Shown in pieces: positions 11,853-23,200 of a DNA stretch of 64,000 bases; position 1 is the stretch's first letter, and each line of letters opens with the position of its first letter. The DNA is from Yponomeuta sedellus. Lineage: Eukaryota; Arthropoda; Insecta; Lepidoptera; Yponomeutidae. The position numbers were made by a program, and so were the translations under genes. The stretch covers positions 3,472,001 to 3,536,000 of the forward strand of contig OW203738.1 of assembly GCA_934045075.1 (NCBI GenBank), read 5' to 3'. The notes under the pieces were generated by a model. It made no database searches, was not told the DNA's origin, and saw only the letters and a program-made list of their open reading frames with translations.

Positions 11853-12082
11853 TATCTACATATGTCGCTGCCTGTACGTACCTAATACAGAGAATAGTGT
11901 AAAGAGGTTCGAAATTTCACTGATGCCGGTGAGTCGCCCATTGGCTCAATTGGTAGAGCGCTGGCACGTATAGCCAGAGGTTGCGGGTTCGAATCCCGGC
12001 ATGGGTGAAATTTTTAGCCTCTAAATAGGTTTTTAAATTTGTCCTTAGCACGGGTTAGTGCATTAAAAATAAAAATAGTATA
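11853..12082 (+). mobile_element. SINE-A, simple colinear copy, 230 bp
   Basis: TSD atctatctacata at 11840-11852 and 12083-12095. Colinear order: 'gtcgctgcctgta' leader, tRNA-like part with A-box 'tggctcaattggtagagcg' and B-box 'ggttcgaatcc', 'cctctaaataggtttttaaa', then tail 'gcattaaaaataaaaatag'. Best reference copy in the window. Confidence 0.95.
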
Positions 12083-12309
12083 ATCTATCTACATAGTTTA
12101 GTTTCTAACGTGATTACGTATACTTAACATCTAAGTCAACCTGTAAATTTGCATAACTTTACATGTATACCTTCATATGACAGATCTCCTTGGCTTCATC
12201 GATCTTCATTAGACATTGAATTCGGATACCTAGTTACTTTTTATGTTGTCCGCAGAAACTGTTTACGAAATTAATAAATAGGTAGGTATTCTGTCTCTCC
12301 GAGGGAAAA

Positions 12310-12420
12310 ACGGTAAAAAGTTAAAGTAAAGTGAAAATATGTTTATTGCTCATAACTTATATTTAGGTACATTTCCAGCGGCACCCACATTAGGAGACCC
12401 CTTATCGTGGGTACCAGTTT
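12310..12420 (-). repeat. Interspersed repeat shared with 54395-54490
   Basis: 'catttccagcggcacccaca' and 'tcgtgggtaccagttttt' recur in the opposite orientation at 54395-54490. Confidence 0.65.
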
Positions 12421-12429
12421 TTCATATTG

Positions 12430-13080
12430 TGTATATAGGTAATGTAACGGCAATTATACAGAACTAACAAACATTTTTGTGCGGTGTTCGTTTAGCGACG
12501 TTATGTATTAATTTACACCCTGTATAGCCGTCTACGAAGCAACATCCTGTCTTATCTTCGCTTGTCGTAGCAACAATCGTAGGCGTGCCTATAGGTCGTC
12601 GACGCTAAATGAAATCCGCAGAGGTGGGTCAAAAACTAAGCCTTGAGATTAGGTATTTGAGCATCTACGTAGATACTAATACCTACAAGTGTGACAGCTA
12701 TATTTAGATTTACCTAAATGCTTATCGCGCTATCAGCTACTTATATTGTATAATCTGGTGTCAACTGCAGTACCTATCTGATGTGACAAATGCTAAGTCC
12801 TACTTCAATGGTCCTACAGTGACACAATTTTGAAGTAGGTACAGTGTTTTGGACTAAAAAGTCACAGTTTAAGGGTAGAATCTTGTTTACTAAATTGGAC
12901 AAGTAAGAATAAATAGACTGTAGGTCTTAATTTCACTGGGAATTTTACTAAGGTGCCATAGAGTATTACGGCTTTATTAATAAAAACACGATTCCTTTAA
13001 AACATTCTTAGCACTCGCGGCCTAGTGGAACCGACTCATTGGAAGCAATTATTTAAGCGGTTAGGTGCTGAATAGGTGAC
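12430..13080. other. Intergenic, nothing recognised
   Basis: No gene or repeat end identified. Confidence 0.4.
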
Positions 13081-13084
13081 CATG

Positions 13085-13345
13085 CAGTGACTACGGCTAG
13101 TGGCATTTTTTCCGAGAGCTACCGTGCTTCGCAGGGAATGTTAAGCCGTTGGTATCGGCTGTCACGTAGTGCCATGTCTGAGGCCTTAGGGGCGGCTTGA
13201 TAACTTCTAACAGGAAGGCCCGCTACTGTATTACAACCCTCCACCACCACCCGGACTGGCCCACGTGGTGGATTATGGCCTAACCTTCCTGCGATGCAAG
13301 AGACCCGTGACCCAGCAGTGGGGATAGACAAAGGGTTGATATCAT
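13085..13345 (+). repeat. Repeat B copy (sense)
   Basis: 'gcatttttt.ccgagagctaccg' to 'cagcagtggggatagacaaa'; moderately diverged. Confidence 0.75.
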
Positions 13346-13439
13346 CCAATAATGGCTCTAATGATCCTCAAGTACTAAAGTCTCTAAAGACTAGAAAACA
13401 AAGTCATCGGTAGATACATCCGGGCGGCCACCTAATGTA

Positions 13440-13530
13440 CCAATGACTTTATACAGCCGGGATTCGAACCCACGACCTCCCGAATGCGAAGCCGGTAACG
13501 TGAACCACGCTCCGCTACCACAGCCTTTAT
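13440..13530 (-). repeat. tRNA-like SINE head fragment
   Basis: Antisense B-box 'gggattcgaaccc' and 'cctcccgaatgcgaagccgg'; part of a diverged tRNA-derived SINE. Confidence 0.45.
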
Positions 13531-13667
13531 TCTGTAAAGAAACCTTTTTCTAATTTTCTTCTTCGATGTTTTTACTTTCACAATCGTCCTCTAAGTTTGT
13601 ACAACGTCCCTAGTAAAGTATGAAACTAGTCTGTTGATAACTCAGGTTGATAGCGACACGAGCGATT

Positions 13668-14312
13668 TCGCGCTACGTCCGATCCGAATCCGATCAGAGT
13701 CCGTGAAAATACGATCCGAAGTAGTCGTAGAACTATTTCTACGGTAGTTTACGCACTAGATCCTGTTTCCGACATCCGATGTCTTTGTCTCATTCATCCG
13801 CCAATCACCATTTCGGATAAGATTATTTATTGACGAACGAATCTGAGCTGTGTACGAGAGCGGGGCGTGGCTGGGGCGAGAGGCATCCAGTTTAGTTCTG
13901 TTCTGTGTGGCAGCGCATGTTTGCATCACGTTACCCCACGGGTGGAAAATAACCAATGTTTATGGGACAGCTTAGATTTACCCGCTGTCGTCGTCGTCAG
14001 GCTATAACTAGTCCACTGCTGGACAAATCCCTCCCCTAATGAGCACCATAGCGCCCTGTCTTTAGCTTGCCGCATCCAGCATCTGCCTGCAGTTTTCGCA
14101 GATCGTCATCCCACCTTGTCGGAGGGCGTCCTACACTACGTTTGCCGAGTCGCGGTCTCCACTCAAGGACACGTTTACTCCAACGGTTGAGTTTACCCGC
14201 TGAACTGCCTGGATTTAGATCCGAGATCGGACTAGTGCGTAAGCAATGTCCGAATTAGGTTAGAGATTTATAGACCCGTATTTTCACGGATTCGGACCGG
14301 ACGTAGTGCGAA
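13668..14312. mobile_element. Inverted-repeat element carrying an RTE-like tail
   Basis: Arms 'gctacgtccgatccgaatcc...gtgaaaata' (about 13670-13715) and 'tattttcacggattcggacc...gtagtgcg' (about 14274-14310). The interior includes an antisense RTE-like 3' end at about 13990-14200. Confidence 0.5.
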
Positions 14313-14319
14313 ACCGCAG

Positions 14320-14649
14320 AGTGCTTAGTGCGAGTTTTTTAACTACTCGATCGCGTTAACGTAAACACATATTTCTATGGCATCGAGGAAGCGCCACCTA
14401 GCGACAAGTATGGAAATTAAAATTGCTGAGTGCGAGCATTGAATTTGAATTCAATGGTGCGAGTTGTAATGGTTTACGTTGATAAGTGAACACGTTTACC
14501 AGCCAAAACACGAATAAACGCGAGTGCGAGTTGTACTGTGACAGCGTTTTGCCAGTTCGAACGGTTAACTTACTCATACTCTACTCAATGCTCGATTAAC
14601 GCGGTAGTAAAGTTATTCGATTGGATCTGTCAAACTCGCACTAAGCACT
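14320..14649. mobile_element. Harbinger-like MITE (MITE-H), copy 1
   Basis: Terminal inverted repeats agtgcttagtgcgagtttt / ...aactcgcactaagcact; flanked by CAG and CTG. Four copies in the window. Assignment to PIF/Harbinger rests on the 3 bp CWG target duplication (family knowledge). Confidence 0.8.
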
Positions 14650-14654
14650 CTGGT

Positions 14655-15085
14655 CGCTTATCGTGAAATGTAAAACCAACCGATTGTTAGGCAGCAGCAC
14701 AAATGCATTCAAGAAAGTAATGAGTCATAATTTCCTCATCGTTAGTCTCCTTATCTTTTCCCCACTATCATGTCTCAACTAGACACCAGACCCCTACATT
14801 TCAGAGCAACAAAGATAATAGACCTCTAATAGACTAATTAAAATGCTCACACAGACGCAGATCCGCATTCAAATGTTAGTGTAAAACGGTTGATAATTAT
14901 CAAATGTCTCGTATTTTACGGAAGGTCGTAAACTTTTTTGGAAATGGTCGTATAATAACTACCTAATAAGCGGTTTTAAACTGGGGGAAGTTTGAAAAAT
15001 GCATGGGAGTTGCGTTTTTACAAGTTACAAAATGGTCATAAAAATTGGGCAAGTGCGAGTTGGACAGCGCCCTCAGGGCTCCGTA
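14655..15085. other. Intergenic, nothing recognised
   Basis: No gene or repeat end identified. Confidence 0.4.
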
Positions 15086-15090
15086 CAACT

Positions 15091-15272
15091 CGTTATCAAC
15101 CCTTGTATGTCCCCACTGCTGGGGCACGGGTCTTTTCCTGCATCGCAGGAAGGTTAGGCCATACTCCACCACAGGGGCCAACTCCGGGTTGATGGAGGAT
15201 TGTAAGAAAGTGGCGGGCCTTAATGTCAGAAGTTATCAAGCCGCCCATAAGGCCGGCATCATGGCTTAACGT
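15091..15272 (-). repeat. Repeat B copy
   Basis: Antisense; 'ccccactgctggggcacggg' to 'aggccggcatcatggcttaac'. Confidence 0.8.
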
Positions 15273-15384
15273 ACAACTCATACAAAATTAACTATGCATC
15301 CCCAAACTAGGATACCCTATGGTAACCAGGCAAGGACATCACAAACATGGAAATGCACCCAGACTGAGGCTGTTTGTACTGATC

Positions 15385-15475
15385 TGGTATAGCGGCCCCT
15401 AGTGGGAATCGAACCCACGACCTCTGTTTTGGCAGTTGTTAACCGCCAAACCTTCGAGTGACTGCCTCGATGGTT
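15385..15475 (-). repeat. tRNA-like fragment
   Basis: Antisense B-box 'gggaatcgaaccc' followed by 'acgacctctgttttggcagt'. Not a convincing functional tRNA. Confidence 0.4.
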
Positions 15476-15607
15476 TAGCGTCAGTCTAGGTACCTAAAGT
15501 ACAAACTTTTCCAGTAGAATGTTAAGTTTGGGTTGGGAAGTAGGTACATAGGTACTTGTACCTACTTTTCCATCTAATTAAGGTTATCTGGAAGAGATCA
15601 CTTTTAA

Positions 15608-15725
15608 TAGTGAATAGTAGTCACGGGACGCTCACCCATCCCGTACCGGACCGCGCCTGTTGTTGCTTAACCAAGTGATTGATTCCAATCACTCGGTTCG
15701 CCTAGGCCACGAGCGCTTCATTCAT
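15608..15725 (-). repeat. Repeat B, distal (5') part
   Basis: 'gtagtcacgggacgctcacc' to 'cgcctaggccacgagcgctt'; the same unit as the upstream part of 18285-18665. Confidence 0.7.
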
Positions 15726-15729
15726 TGAT

Positions 15730-16030
15730 TAGAAGTTTAAGCGGTTCACCTTTCGTATCATCAGAATAGGCGCCCACCATATGGCCTGGTAGGGCGATGA
15801 AGTCCACTTTTATTAGGCCATAAAGTTAAGGGCCCGTTAAAAGTTAACCGCGAACAATTATACTGCCGCAACGGAATTAATTTATTTATGTTTCATAGTT
15901 ATTTAAAACGGGAATTCGATGTTACCATGTAACTATGGCAGAGGAGAGTAATAAACTTATATTGAAGAGTTTTGAGACAAACGTTTTAAACAACTTTCTT
16001 CCCGCTTACTTAGGTACTTAGGAAAAAATC
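15730..16030. other. Intergenic, nothing recognised
   Basis: No gene or repeat end identified. Confidence 0.4.
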
Positions 16031-16039
16031 TTTTTTAAA

Positions 16040-16210
16040 CATAACATAACCTCACGCCTGCATCCCAGAGGGGTAGGCAGAGGGACTGCCACTTGTAACG
16101 ATCCTGACAAATCACCTTCGCTTCGACAACGTTCATTAGTCGTTGCATGAACGGACGCAGGTTCCGGGTACTTTTTATCTTCCCCGAACGTCGGTTACTG
16201 CCGACAACTT
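16040..16210 (-). mobile_element. LINE-F 3' end fragment
   Basis: 'cctcacgcctgcatcccaga' and antisense codons for the C-terminal [20 protein letters not shown] segment, frame-broken at both ends. Confidence 0.75.
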
Positions 16211-16229
16211 TTGTTCGTTTTTTTTTGTT

Positions 16230-16382
16230 GCCTATAAACGTCCCACTGCACATATCTTCTCTCTGAGAGAGAGTGTGGGCTTAATTACCACTCGTGCCCA
16301 CCGCGGATTGGCGATTTCAAGTATTGAGGTATTTGAACACCTCAAGCACTCAGGTTTCCTCACGATATTTTCCTTCACTTAT
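16230..16382 (-). repeat. Repeat E copy, antisense
   Basis: 'tataaacgtcccactgca', (CT)n, 'ccaccgcggattggcgattt', 'caggtttcctcacgat'. Confidence 0.75.
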
Positions 16383-16384
16383 GG

Positions 16385-16925
16385 TTAAAAATCCATTATT
16401 GAACTAACACTTATTTGTACAAAGGTGGGTTTAATACTAGAAAGTATGATTATTACTATTGATTTGTTGTAATGGTCATAGGATATTGGAACCGGAAACG
16501 CGTAATTTTCTCGCCCCGACTTTTAATGGCCGGGTGACAGAGATTGTACCAGATAAAACCTATTGACAAATTCACAGTACTATGTTGCTTAAGTTGAGTT
16601 ATTAGTTTTTGGCCATTCTTTCGATTGGCATCATAAAAGTATATTATGGGTGATTTTTTTTTACATTTAATTTGGTTCGATTCCCAGACGAGGTAGGTGA
16701 TTTTTAGAAAATCGTTGAATGCAGAATTACTAACTTTTAAAAATAACATAAAGTCTTCTTTCAGCAAAATACCCTATCTACGACATTTAAGGTACTTTCC
16801 TTCATGTCCCATAACTTTGGGACGCCCTGTATATATTTTCCTCGACCGAATTCGGCCACGGCGACCGCTTCAGCTCCGTTCTAATCGTCGCTGGTGCATG
16901 GCTGTAGCTCGTGCATGGCTAACAT
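16385..16925. other. Intergenic, nothing recognised
   Basis: No gene or repeat end identified. Confidence 0.4.
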
Positions 16926-16930
16926 AGCCG

Positions 16931-17248
16931 AGTGCTTAGTGCGAGTTTTTTAACTACTCGATCGCGTTAACGTAAACTCATATTTCTATGGCATCGAGGA
17001 AGCGCCACCTAGCGACAAGTATGGAAATTAAAATTGCTGAGTGCGAGTTAGTTTAATTGTTCTGTGGTGCGAGTTGTAATGGTTTACGTTGAGAAGTGAA
17101 CACGTTTACCAGCCAAAACACGAATAAACGCGAGTGCGAGTTGTACTGTGACAGCGTTTTGCCAGTTCGAACGATTATTATACTCATACACACTACTCAA
17201 TGCTCGATTAGTTATTCGATTGGATCTGTCGAACTCGCACTAAGCACT
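16931..17248. mobile_element. Harbinger-like MITE-H, copy 2
   Basis: Same termini and interior as copy 1; flanks CCG/CAG, so the target duplication is decayed. Confidence 0.8.
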
Positions 17249-17488
17249 CAGATCTTGTTAACGAATGTCTGACAGGTGAGTACTCCATTGCAGTAATTAT
17301 AAATGATAGCACAGGGTGGGCGTGCCTTCAGTTCATTGCGTCGAGCATCTAGTAACTTGCACATAAGGGAAATAAGTAGCCATAGATTATTTTAACTACC
17401 TCTCATGAGTGATTTAGAGAGATCTTGTTTTAATGAATAAAAAACGGCAAAATGAAAGTGTTACGAAGTTAGATCTGATTAGAATAGT

Positions 17489-17710
17489 ATTTTAAAACCC
17501 TATTTAGGGGCTAAAAATTCCGCCCATGCCGGGACTCGAACCCGCGACCGTACCATCGCTCTCCCAACTGAGTTAATGGGCAAGTGCCGGCGTCAGCGAA
17601 ATTTCGATCTCTACAATATTCTTTGTATTACATGCAGCGACATCTGGCTGAGGTAATTTGCATCACTTGCAGACCCGAGTACCTACTTTGCAGTTTTAGG
17701 TTTTATCATT
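17489..17710 (-). mobile_element. SINE-A, diverged antisense copy
   Basis: 'ggggctaaaaattccgccca', antisense B-box, and leader region 'gcagcgacatctggctgagg'. Part of the tRNA-like region is deleted. No clear TSD. Confidence 0.8.
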
Positions 17711-17861
17711 GAATTAATTCAATGGTTTTATTCTATATACTATTTTTTATAAATTTATAAATTTAATCTAACTTCCATGCAACACTATCACTTACGTGAA
17801 CATCAGACAAATTACAACAGTCGGTCTTATTACTAAAAAGCAATTTCTTGCAGAGGGTTAT

Positions 17862-18150
17862 CATTACGATCAACCCATCATGTCCTCACCGAGGGGCACG
17901 CGTCTCTTCCCTGAGGAAGGTGTAGGCCATACTGCACCACGGGGGCCAAGTCCGGATTGGAGGAGGCTTGCAAGACTAGTAGCTGGTCTTACTGTCAGAA
18001 GTTTTCAAGCCGCCCTAGGGCCCCTGACTTGGCTTATCGACTGTCTTCTACTGGCGGCAGCCGGCACCAACTGCTTGAGACTTGCCTTGCGAAGCATGGA
18101 ACCGCTCGGAAAAATGCCACTAGCATCAGTCATAAACGGTAACCCATCCA
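17862..18150 (-). repeat. Repeat B copy
   Basis: Antisense, longer variant with 'tcaccgaggggcacgcgtct'; reaches 'cactagcatcagtcataaac'. Confidence 0.75.
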
Positions 18151-18284
18151 TGCACTGAACGTTACGTATGTTAACCTTCATGATCGTTTAAGATCACTCA
18201 GGCTGCCGGGGCTACGAGCGATTCATCATTACTATAAATAGATAAATATCGTACCTAAATATTAATACTTTATCATCATCAAAA

Positions 18285-18665
18285 CATTATGTCCCCACCG
18301 AGGGGCGCGAAGCGCTCGTGGACTAGGCGAACCGAGTTATTGGAATCAATCACTTGGTTAAGCAACAACAGGCGGGATGGTACAGGATGGGTGAGCGTCC
18401 CGTGACTACCGCTAGTGGCATTTTTCCGAGCGCTTCCGTGCTTCGCAAGGCACGTTAAGCCGTTGGTGCCGGCTGTCATATAATGGCAGTCGTTAAGCCA
18501 TGTCAGAGGCCTTATGGGCGGCTTGATAACTTCTGACAGTAAGGCCCGCCACTGTCTTACAATCCTCCACCAATCCGAACTTGGCCCCCGTGGTGGAGTT
18601 TGGCCTAACCGATGCAGGAAGAGACCTTTGCCCCAGCAGTGGGGACATACAAGGGTTGATAACGA
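18285..18665 (+). repeat. Repeat B, longest copy
   Basis: Sense copy with the fullest 5' part: 'gcgctcgtggactaggcgaa', 'gggtgagcgtcccgtgacta', then the core to 'cagtggggacatacaagggt'. A fragment in opposite orientation follows to about 18725. Confidence 0.85.
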
Positions 18666-18799
18666 GGGGCGCGGGATTCTGCCTTGAGGAAGGTATCTAA
18701 TAGACCATACTCCACCACGGGGGCAATACTTGATATTTATTGAAGAGTGCTTTGCAGCTGTCTAGAAAGAAAAACACCATTCAAAGGAAAAGTTTATCT

Positions 18800-18834
18800 A
18801 ACAAAGTGCTATCTAACTTAGATAGCACTTTGTT
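18800..18834. repeat. Perfect 16 bp inverted repeat
   Basis: Arms aacaaagtgctatcta (18800-18815) and 18819-18834, 3 nt loop. Confidence 0.85.
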
Positions 18835-18839
18835 ACTTT

Positions 18840-19255
18840 TAATTTCCTCGACAGGACAAATGATTGTGTTGTGTGTAAATTATAAATTATTATAATACCT
18901 TGTGGAAGTCCAAGTAGGATGGAACTCTTTATGAAAAGTTTTATGTCAGACGTGACAGATAGTTTTCCATGTCAGTTTATCCGATACGCTTGAAATAAAA
19001 TATTCTCTTCTCTACGCATTTTTACCGTGAAATCTGTTTTCGTTCATCTTACCCCTTCTATCTTCCTGGCTAGCGAATTCTGTAACTCTTCATCCATTAC
19101 ACTCATCCGCCTGCCTCAACCTTATCTCAGGACGATCATCAAAACTACTGTAACTTTAATATTTACTTTGTTTTATTTTCTTTACTAGGCATGTAGAACA
19201 GTAACAATCTCGGTATAAAAGAATTGTAGTATATTCTAGTTTTATGGTACATTGA
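18840..19255. other. Intergenic downstream of NOM1
   Basis: AT-rich. A minus-strand AATAAA near 19175 is another possible NOM1 poly(A) signal. Confidence 0.4.
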
Positions 19256-19259
19256 GACC

Positions 19260-19930
19260 CATTATTTCTCGTCCTAAAATCGTAACTTGTAACCAATCGT
19301 GCATCGTCAACGTCATCTCTACCTCTACTCAGTACCGGTATTTCTCTGTCACCCAAAAGACTACATTATTTCTCGTACTAAAATCGTAACTCGGAATCGT
19401 GCATCATCAATCGCTATTTCGCTGTCACCCAAAACACTACATTATTTCTCGTACTAAAATCGTAACTTGGAATCGTGCATCATCAATCGCTATTTCGCTG
19501 TCACTCAAAACACTACATTATTTCTCGTACTAAAATCGTATCTTGGATTCGTGCATCGCCAACATCTTCTCTACCTCTACTCAGTACCGCTATTTCACTG
19601 TCACCCAAAACACTATTTTATTTCTGGTACTAAAATCATATCTTGGAATCGTGCATCGTCAACATCTTCTCTATCTCTACTGAGTACCGGTATTTCACTG
19701 TCACCCGAAACACTACATTATTTCTCGTACTAAAATCGTAACTTGGATTCGTGCATCGTCAATAATTATCTTCTCTTCCTCTACTCAGTACCGCCATTTC
19801 GCTGTCACTCAAAACACTATTTTATTTCTCGTACCAAAATCGTAACTTGGATTTGTGCATCGCCAACATCTTCTCTACCTCTACTCAGTAACGCTATTTC
19901 GCTGTCACCCAAAACACTACATTATTTCTC
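19260..19930 (-). repeat. Minisatellite of NOM1 last-exon copies (predicted 3' UTR)
   Basis: The phrase 'attatttctcgtactaaaat' recurs at about 19260, 19366, 19441, 19519, 19618, 19717, 19822 and, in the gene itself, at 19921. Spacings are 106, 75, 78, 99, 99, 105 and 99 bp. Each unit is a diverged copy of the NOM1 C-terminal coding end plus stop region. The short units lack about 25 nt around 'ctctacctctactcagtacc'. The copies lie after the stop and have lost the frame, so they are not coding. Two units carry AATAAA on the minus strand (19826-19821, 19622-19617), possible poly(A) signals. Confidence 0.9.
19821..19826 (-). terminator. Candidate NOM1 poly(A) signal AATAAA
   Basis: First AATAAA after the NOM1 stop, about 108 nt downstream, created by a base change inside a minisatellite unit. 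A second lies at 19622-19617. No transcript data; which is used is unknown. Confidence 0.35.
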
Positions 19931-19933
19931 GTA

Positions 19934-20230
19934 CTAAAATCGTAACTTGGAATCGTGCATCGTCAGTATTTTCTCCACCTCTAAGCTTCGTTCCTTCAGT
20001 GTCGCCATTTCACTGTCACTCAAAACACTGGTCTTCTTTCCCGCGTTCCTCACAAGGAAGTGTTGGATGAACAATCTCAGGCTCTCCCTGAACATCTGGA
20101 GCTTGGGAGACTTGGATATTCTGTGGAACACTTCCAGGGCTATCTTGAGGTCTTCGTTCATGACGATCGCCAGGAGGATTTGCCGCATGAATTTGACGGT
20201 GCTTTTGTTCAGGTCTGAGAATTCTATCAC
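19934..20230 (-). CDS. NOM1: NOM1 exon 13 (C-terminus, stop)
   Basis: Acceptor ttcacag|GTG. Encodes [20 protein letters not shown]...[17 protein letters not shown] and ends HDSKLRF with TAG at 19936-19934. The last roughly 100 nt of this exon are the parent of the tandem repeat that follows directly (19260-19930). Confidence 0.95.
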   Translation of the reverse strand: MIEFSDLNKSTVKFMRQILLAIVMNEDLKIALEVFHRISKSPKLQMFRESLRLFIQHFLVRNAGKKTSVLSDSEMATLKERSLEVEKILTMHDSKLRF

Positions 20231-23200
20231 CTGTGAAATAAAAAACAAATTGAAATAGATTGCAGTACATTAGTCATTGCATCTACGTAATGACATGATT
20301 TATACAGCGAGAAGGGACTCTGTTTTATAATATTTATGTAGAGCGATTGTAATAAAATTTGGTATGGAGTTAGCTGATACCCTGGTCTAACATATAGGCT
20401 ACGTTTTACTGCGGGAAAATATCTTATTCCCATAGGAAAATCGACAAACTGGGGGTAACTCCGCGGGCACAGCTAGTTGCCTATAAAATATACACAACTA
20501 TCTTTTGTTTTGTTAATCAAACTTTGCATATTGTTACAGGCTAGGGTTCTGGATTTAGATGTAAAACGCCAATGACAACTTCTTAGGATTTATTCACGCA
20601 GGGTCTGGTCTGCAGGTCTTCACGACACGAAGTCCACACGTAGATTCCAATCGCAGGTCTAATCGAAGTCCAATAGTATCGCTGAGATCGTATGTAATCG
20701 CTCGTATCGCAGGTACGTTCGCTCGAAGTTCACTCTTCGCTATTCCAAACGGAACTGACAGCGCGCCGCGGCGGTCGCTATTTATATCTGCTGACCAGGG
20801 TTCTAGAACATTCCCGTACCTACGTACCTACACGCGGTACACGCGGCAACGTCGCTCGAACAGTAACCCATTCAAAGAGTTTTGAACCTTATGCTAGTAG
20901 ACATACGAGTCATTATTGCTTGCAACGTTTATTGTTTACTAAAACGCAGCATGCGGCGGCTATTCGATAGGCTTCTAGAAGGCTCTATTCTAGATGGTTC
21001 GGGATAGGACCGCGACAATATATTCAATGCTTCGTCGTCGTCAGGCTATACTAGTCCACTGCTGGACATAGCCCTCCCTTAAAGAGCGCCACGTTGTGCT
21101 ATCGTAGGGGGTTATGACCATAATCCCCGCGCTGGGCATGCGAGTTGGGGATCGCAGTTTGGTGGAATTGTACTGCAGGGGGCGCTGCGGCCCACCCTCC
21201 GGTTTGTGTTCCTTAGTCGCCTTTTACAAAACCCGCGGGAAGAATTGGGTTGGTGCTATTCTGTAGGCCGTCACCACACAGCAGTGCTTCTATTCAATGC
21301 GTCTCGATCATTTTATTAACTAAAAGTAATTTAGTAAAAATGTCAACCAACCGAAACGGCTTCACCGATTCTAATGTTTTTTTTTTGTAATTTTGGTAGG
21401 TCTGAGAATAAGTCGTAGGCAAAACAACGTTTGCGGGGCCGCTAGAATTTTATTAATAGGTCTTTCCTGTAAAAGAAGCTACCTAAAATTTGTAAAAAAA
21501 ACATACCTTTAATACTGACAACGCCAAAGACTTTTCCATGATGAGATGAATAAGAAACTGCGCCAGATTCGTCAGGCATTGCTTCGATAGGTTTTCTATA
21601 TCTTTAATTTTATCCCACACCGAATACTGGATTGATAACTGGAAAAAAGACAAATTTCACAATTTTTTCTTACACTTGATATTTATGTTTTAGTTTGGTT
21701 TGAGTGGCGGTAATTAAGCGGGGAGAACTAATGATTCAGACGCGAGAGGTCGTGGGTTCCAAACCCGACTGCGCTTTGGATTTTTCAAGGGACCATGGAG
21801 TACTTGCGGAACCAACTAGGTCGCGGATTTCCTCAGGACGTTTTTCTGCACAACTATCGAGTGGTATCCTTGTAACACAAGCGTGTGACTAAAATCATAT
21901 CTTTTATTCTGCCGTTTCTGCAAAAAGTGTCTGACCGATCGCTCAATCATGTTAACAGTGATTTTTAGGATCCATTGCTATAAAATTGTTAAGAGTTTAG
22001 ACAGAAAGAATATCCTTTACTGTACACAGAATTTACAATGAATCGAATCGTACAATTGGCGGCCTGTTAACTAAACGCAATTTCACCCATAGAACCATGC
22101 GTAGACGAAAAGAAAAAAGAAACTAGATGCACAACCGATCATTATTTCCATTCACACTCGCACGCTTTCTGCCCAGGCAACACGTGGTAACGATTGTACC
22201 GTTTCTCTTACAGACAGCAAGCACGATACTATTTGTAATCTTGTATATATATGACGCTGATACATCTACGAAATCTACGGAAGTAGTTCTGTTGAAGAGT
22301 TAAAATATAAATGCCCCCACCTGGTATTTCCTGTCACAGTCGCACAATTTTTGCCCCAACAGCGCGTAGTAAGGGTTGTACCGTTTCTCCTGAAGGCAGC
22401 AGGCCAGTAGCACGTGCACTATTTCCCTCTCCTGTTGTCCCTTCAGCCCGAGGTGCTGAAGCTTCTCGAACGCGTCCATAAAGTCCTTGGAGAACGAGAA
22501 AAAATTGAGTCTTTAGTACTTGAGGGTCATTATAGTCATTATCGAATGATATCAACCCTTTGGCTATCCCGACCGATGGGCACGGGTCTCTTCCTGCAAC
22601 GCAGGAAGGTTAGCCATAGTCCACCACGGGGACCAACTCCGGGTTGGTGGAGGATTGTATTACAGTGGCGGGTCTTACTGTCAGAAGTTATCAAGCCGCC
22701 CATAAAGCCTCTGACATGGCTTAACGACTGTCATTATATGACAACCGGCACCAACAGCTTAACGTGCCATGCGAAGCACGGAAGCGCTCGGAAGTGGCGG
22801 ACTTGGCCCCCGTGGTGGAGTATGGCCTAAACTTCCTGCGATGCAGGAAGAGACCCGTGCCCCAGCGGTGGGGACATACAAGGGTTGATAACGTTCCTAG
22901 TTCAGGATCAGGACAAGCAATTTTGCTCTGTGACAGTTATTTATTTAATTTATTATTTGCTTTCCACATCGCGTAAAAGAATCTTACCTCGGCGGCCATG
23001 ATAACGCAGAATATACTCCTCCTGACGTCCGTATTCATCCGCTGCTTGCGGGCCAGTTCCAGTAGCTTCTGGTCGGCCTGCGGCAGCGGCGCCTTCTCCG
23101 CCTTCTCTCCGGCCAGGAGAGGCCGGCTGCCTTCCCACGCGGACCCTACCACCCACCACTTGCCGCGCTCGTCGGCTGTAATGATGAGGTGAGGTTATTT

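Noticed and set aside
19467..20070. Ser/Leu-rich plus-strand frames over 19.4-20.1 kb
   Set aside because: Products of the minisatellite; the true coding direction is minus (NOM1 exon 13) and the array is non-coding.
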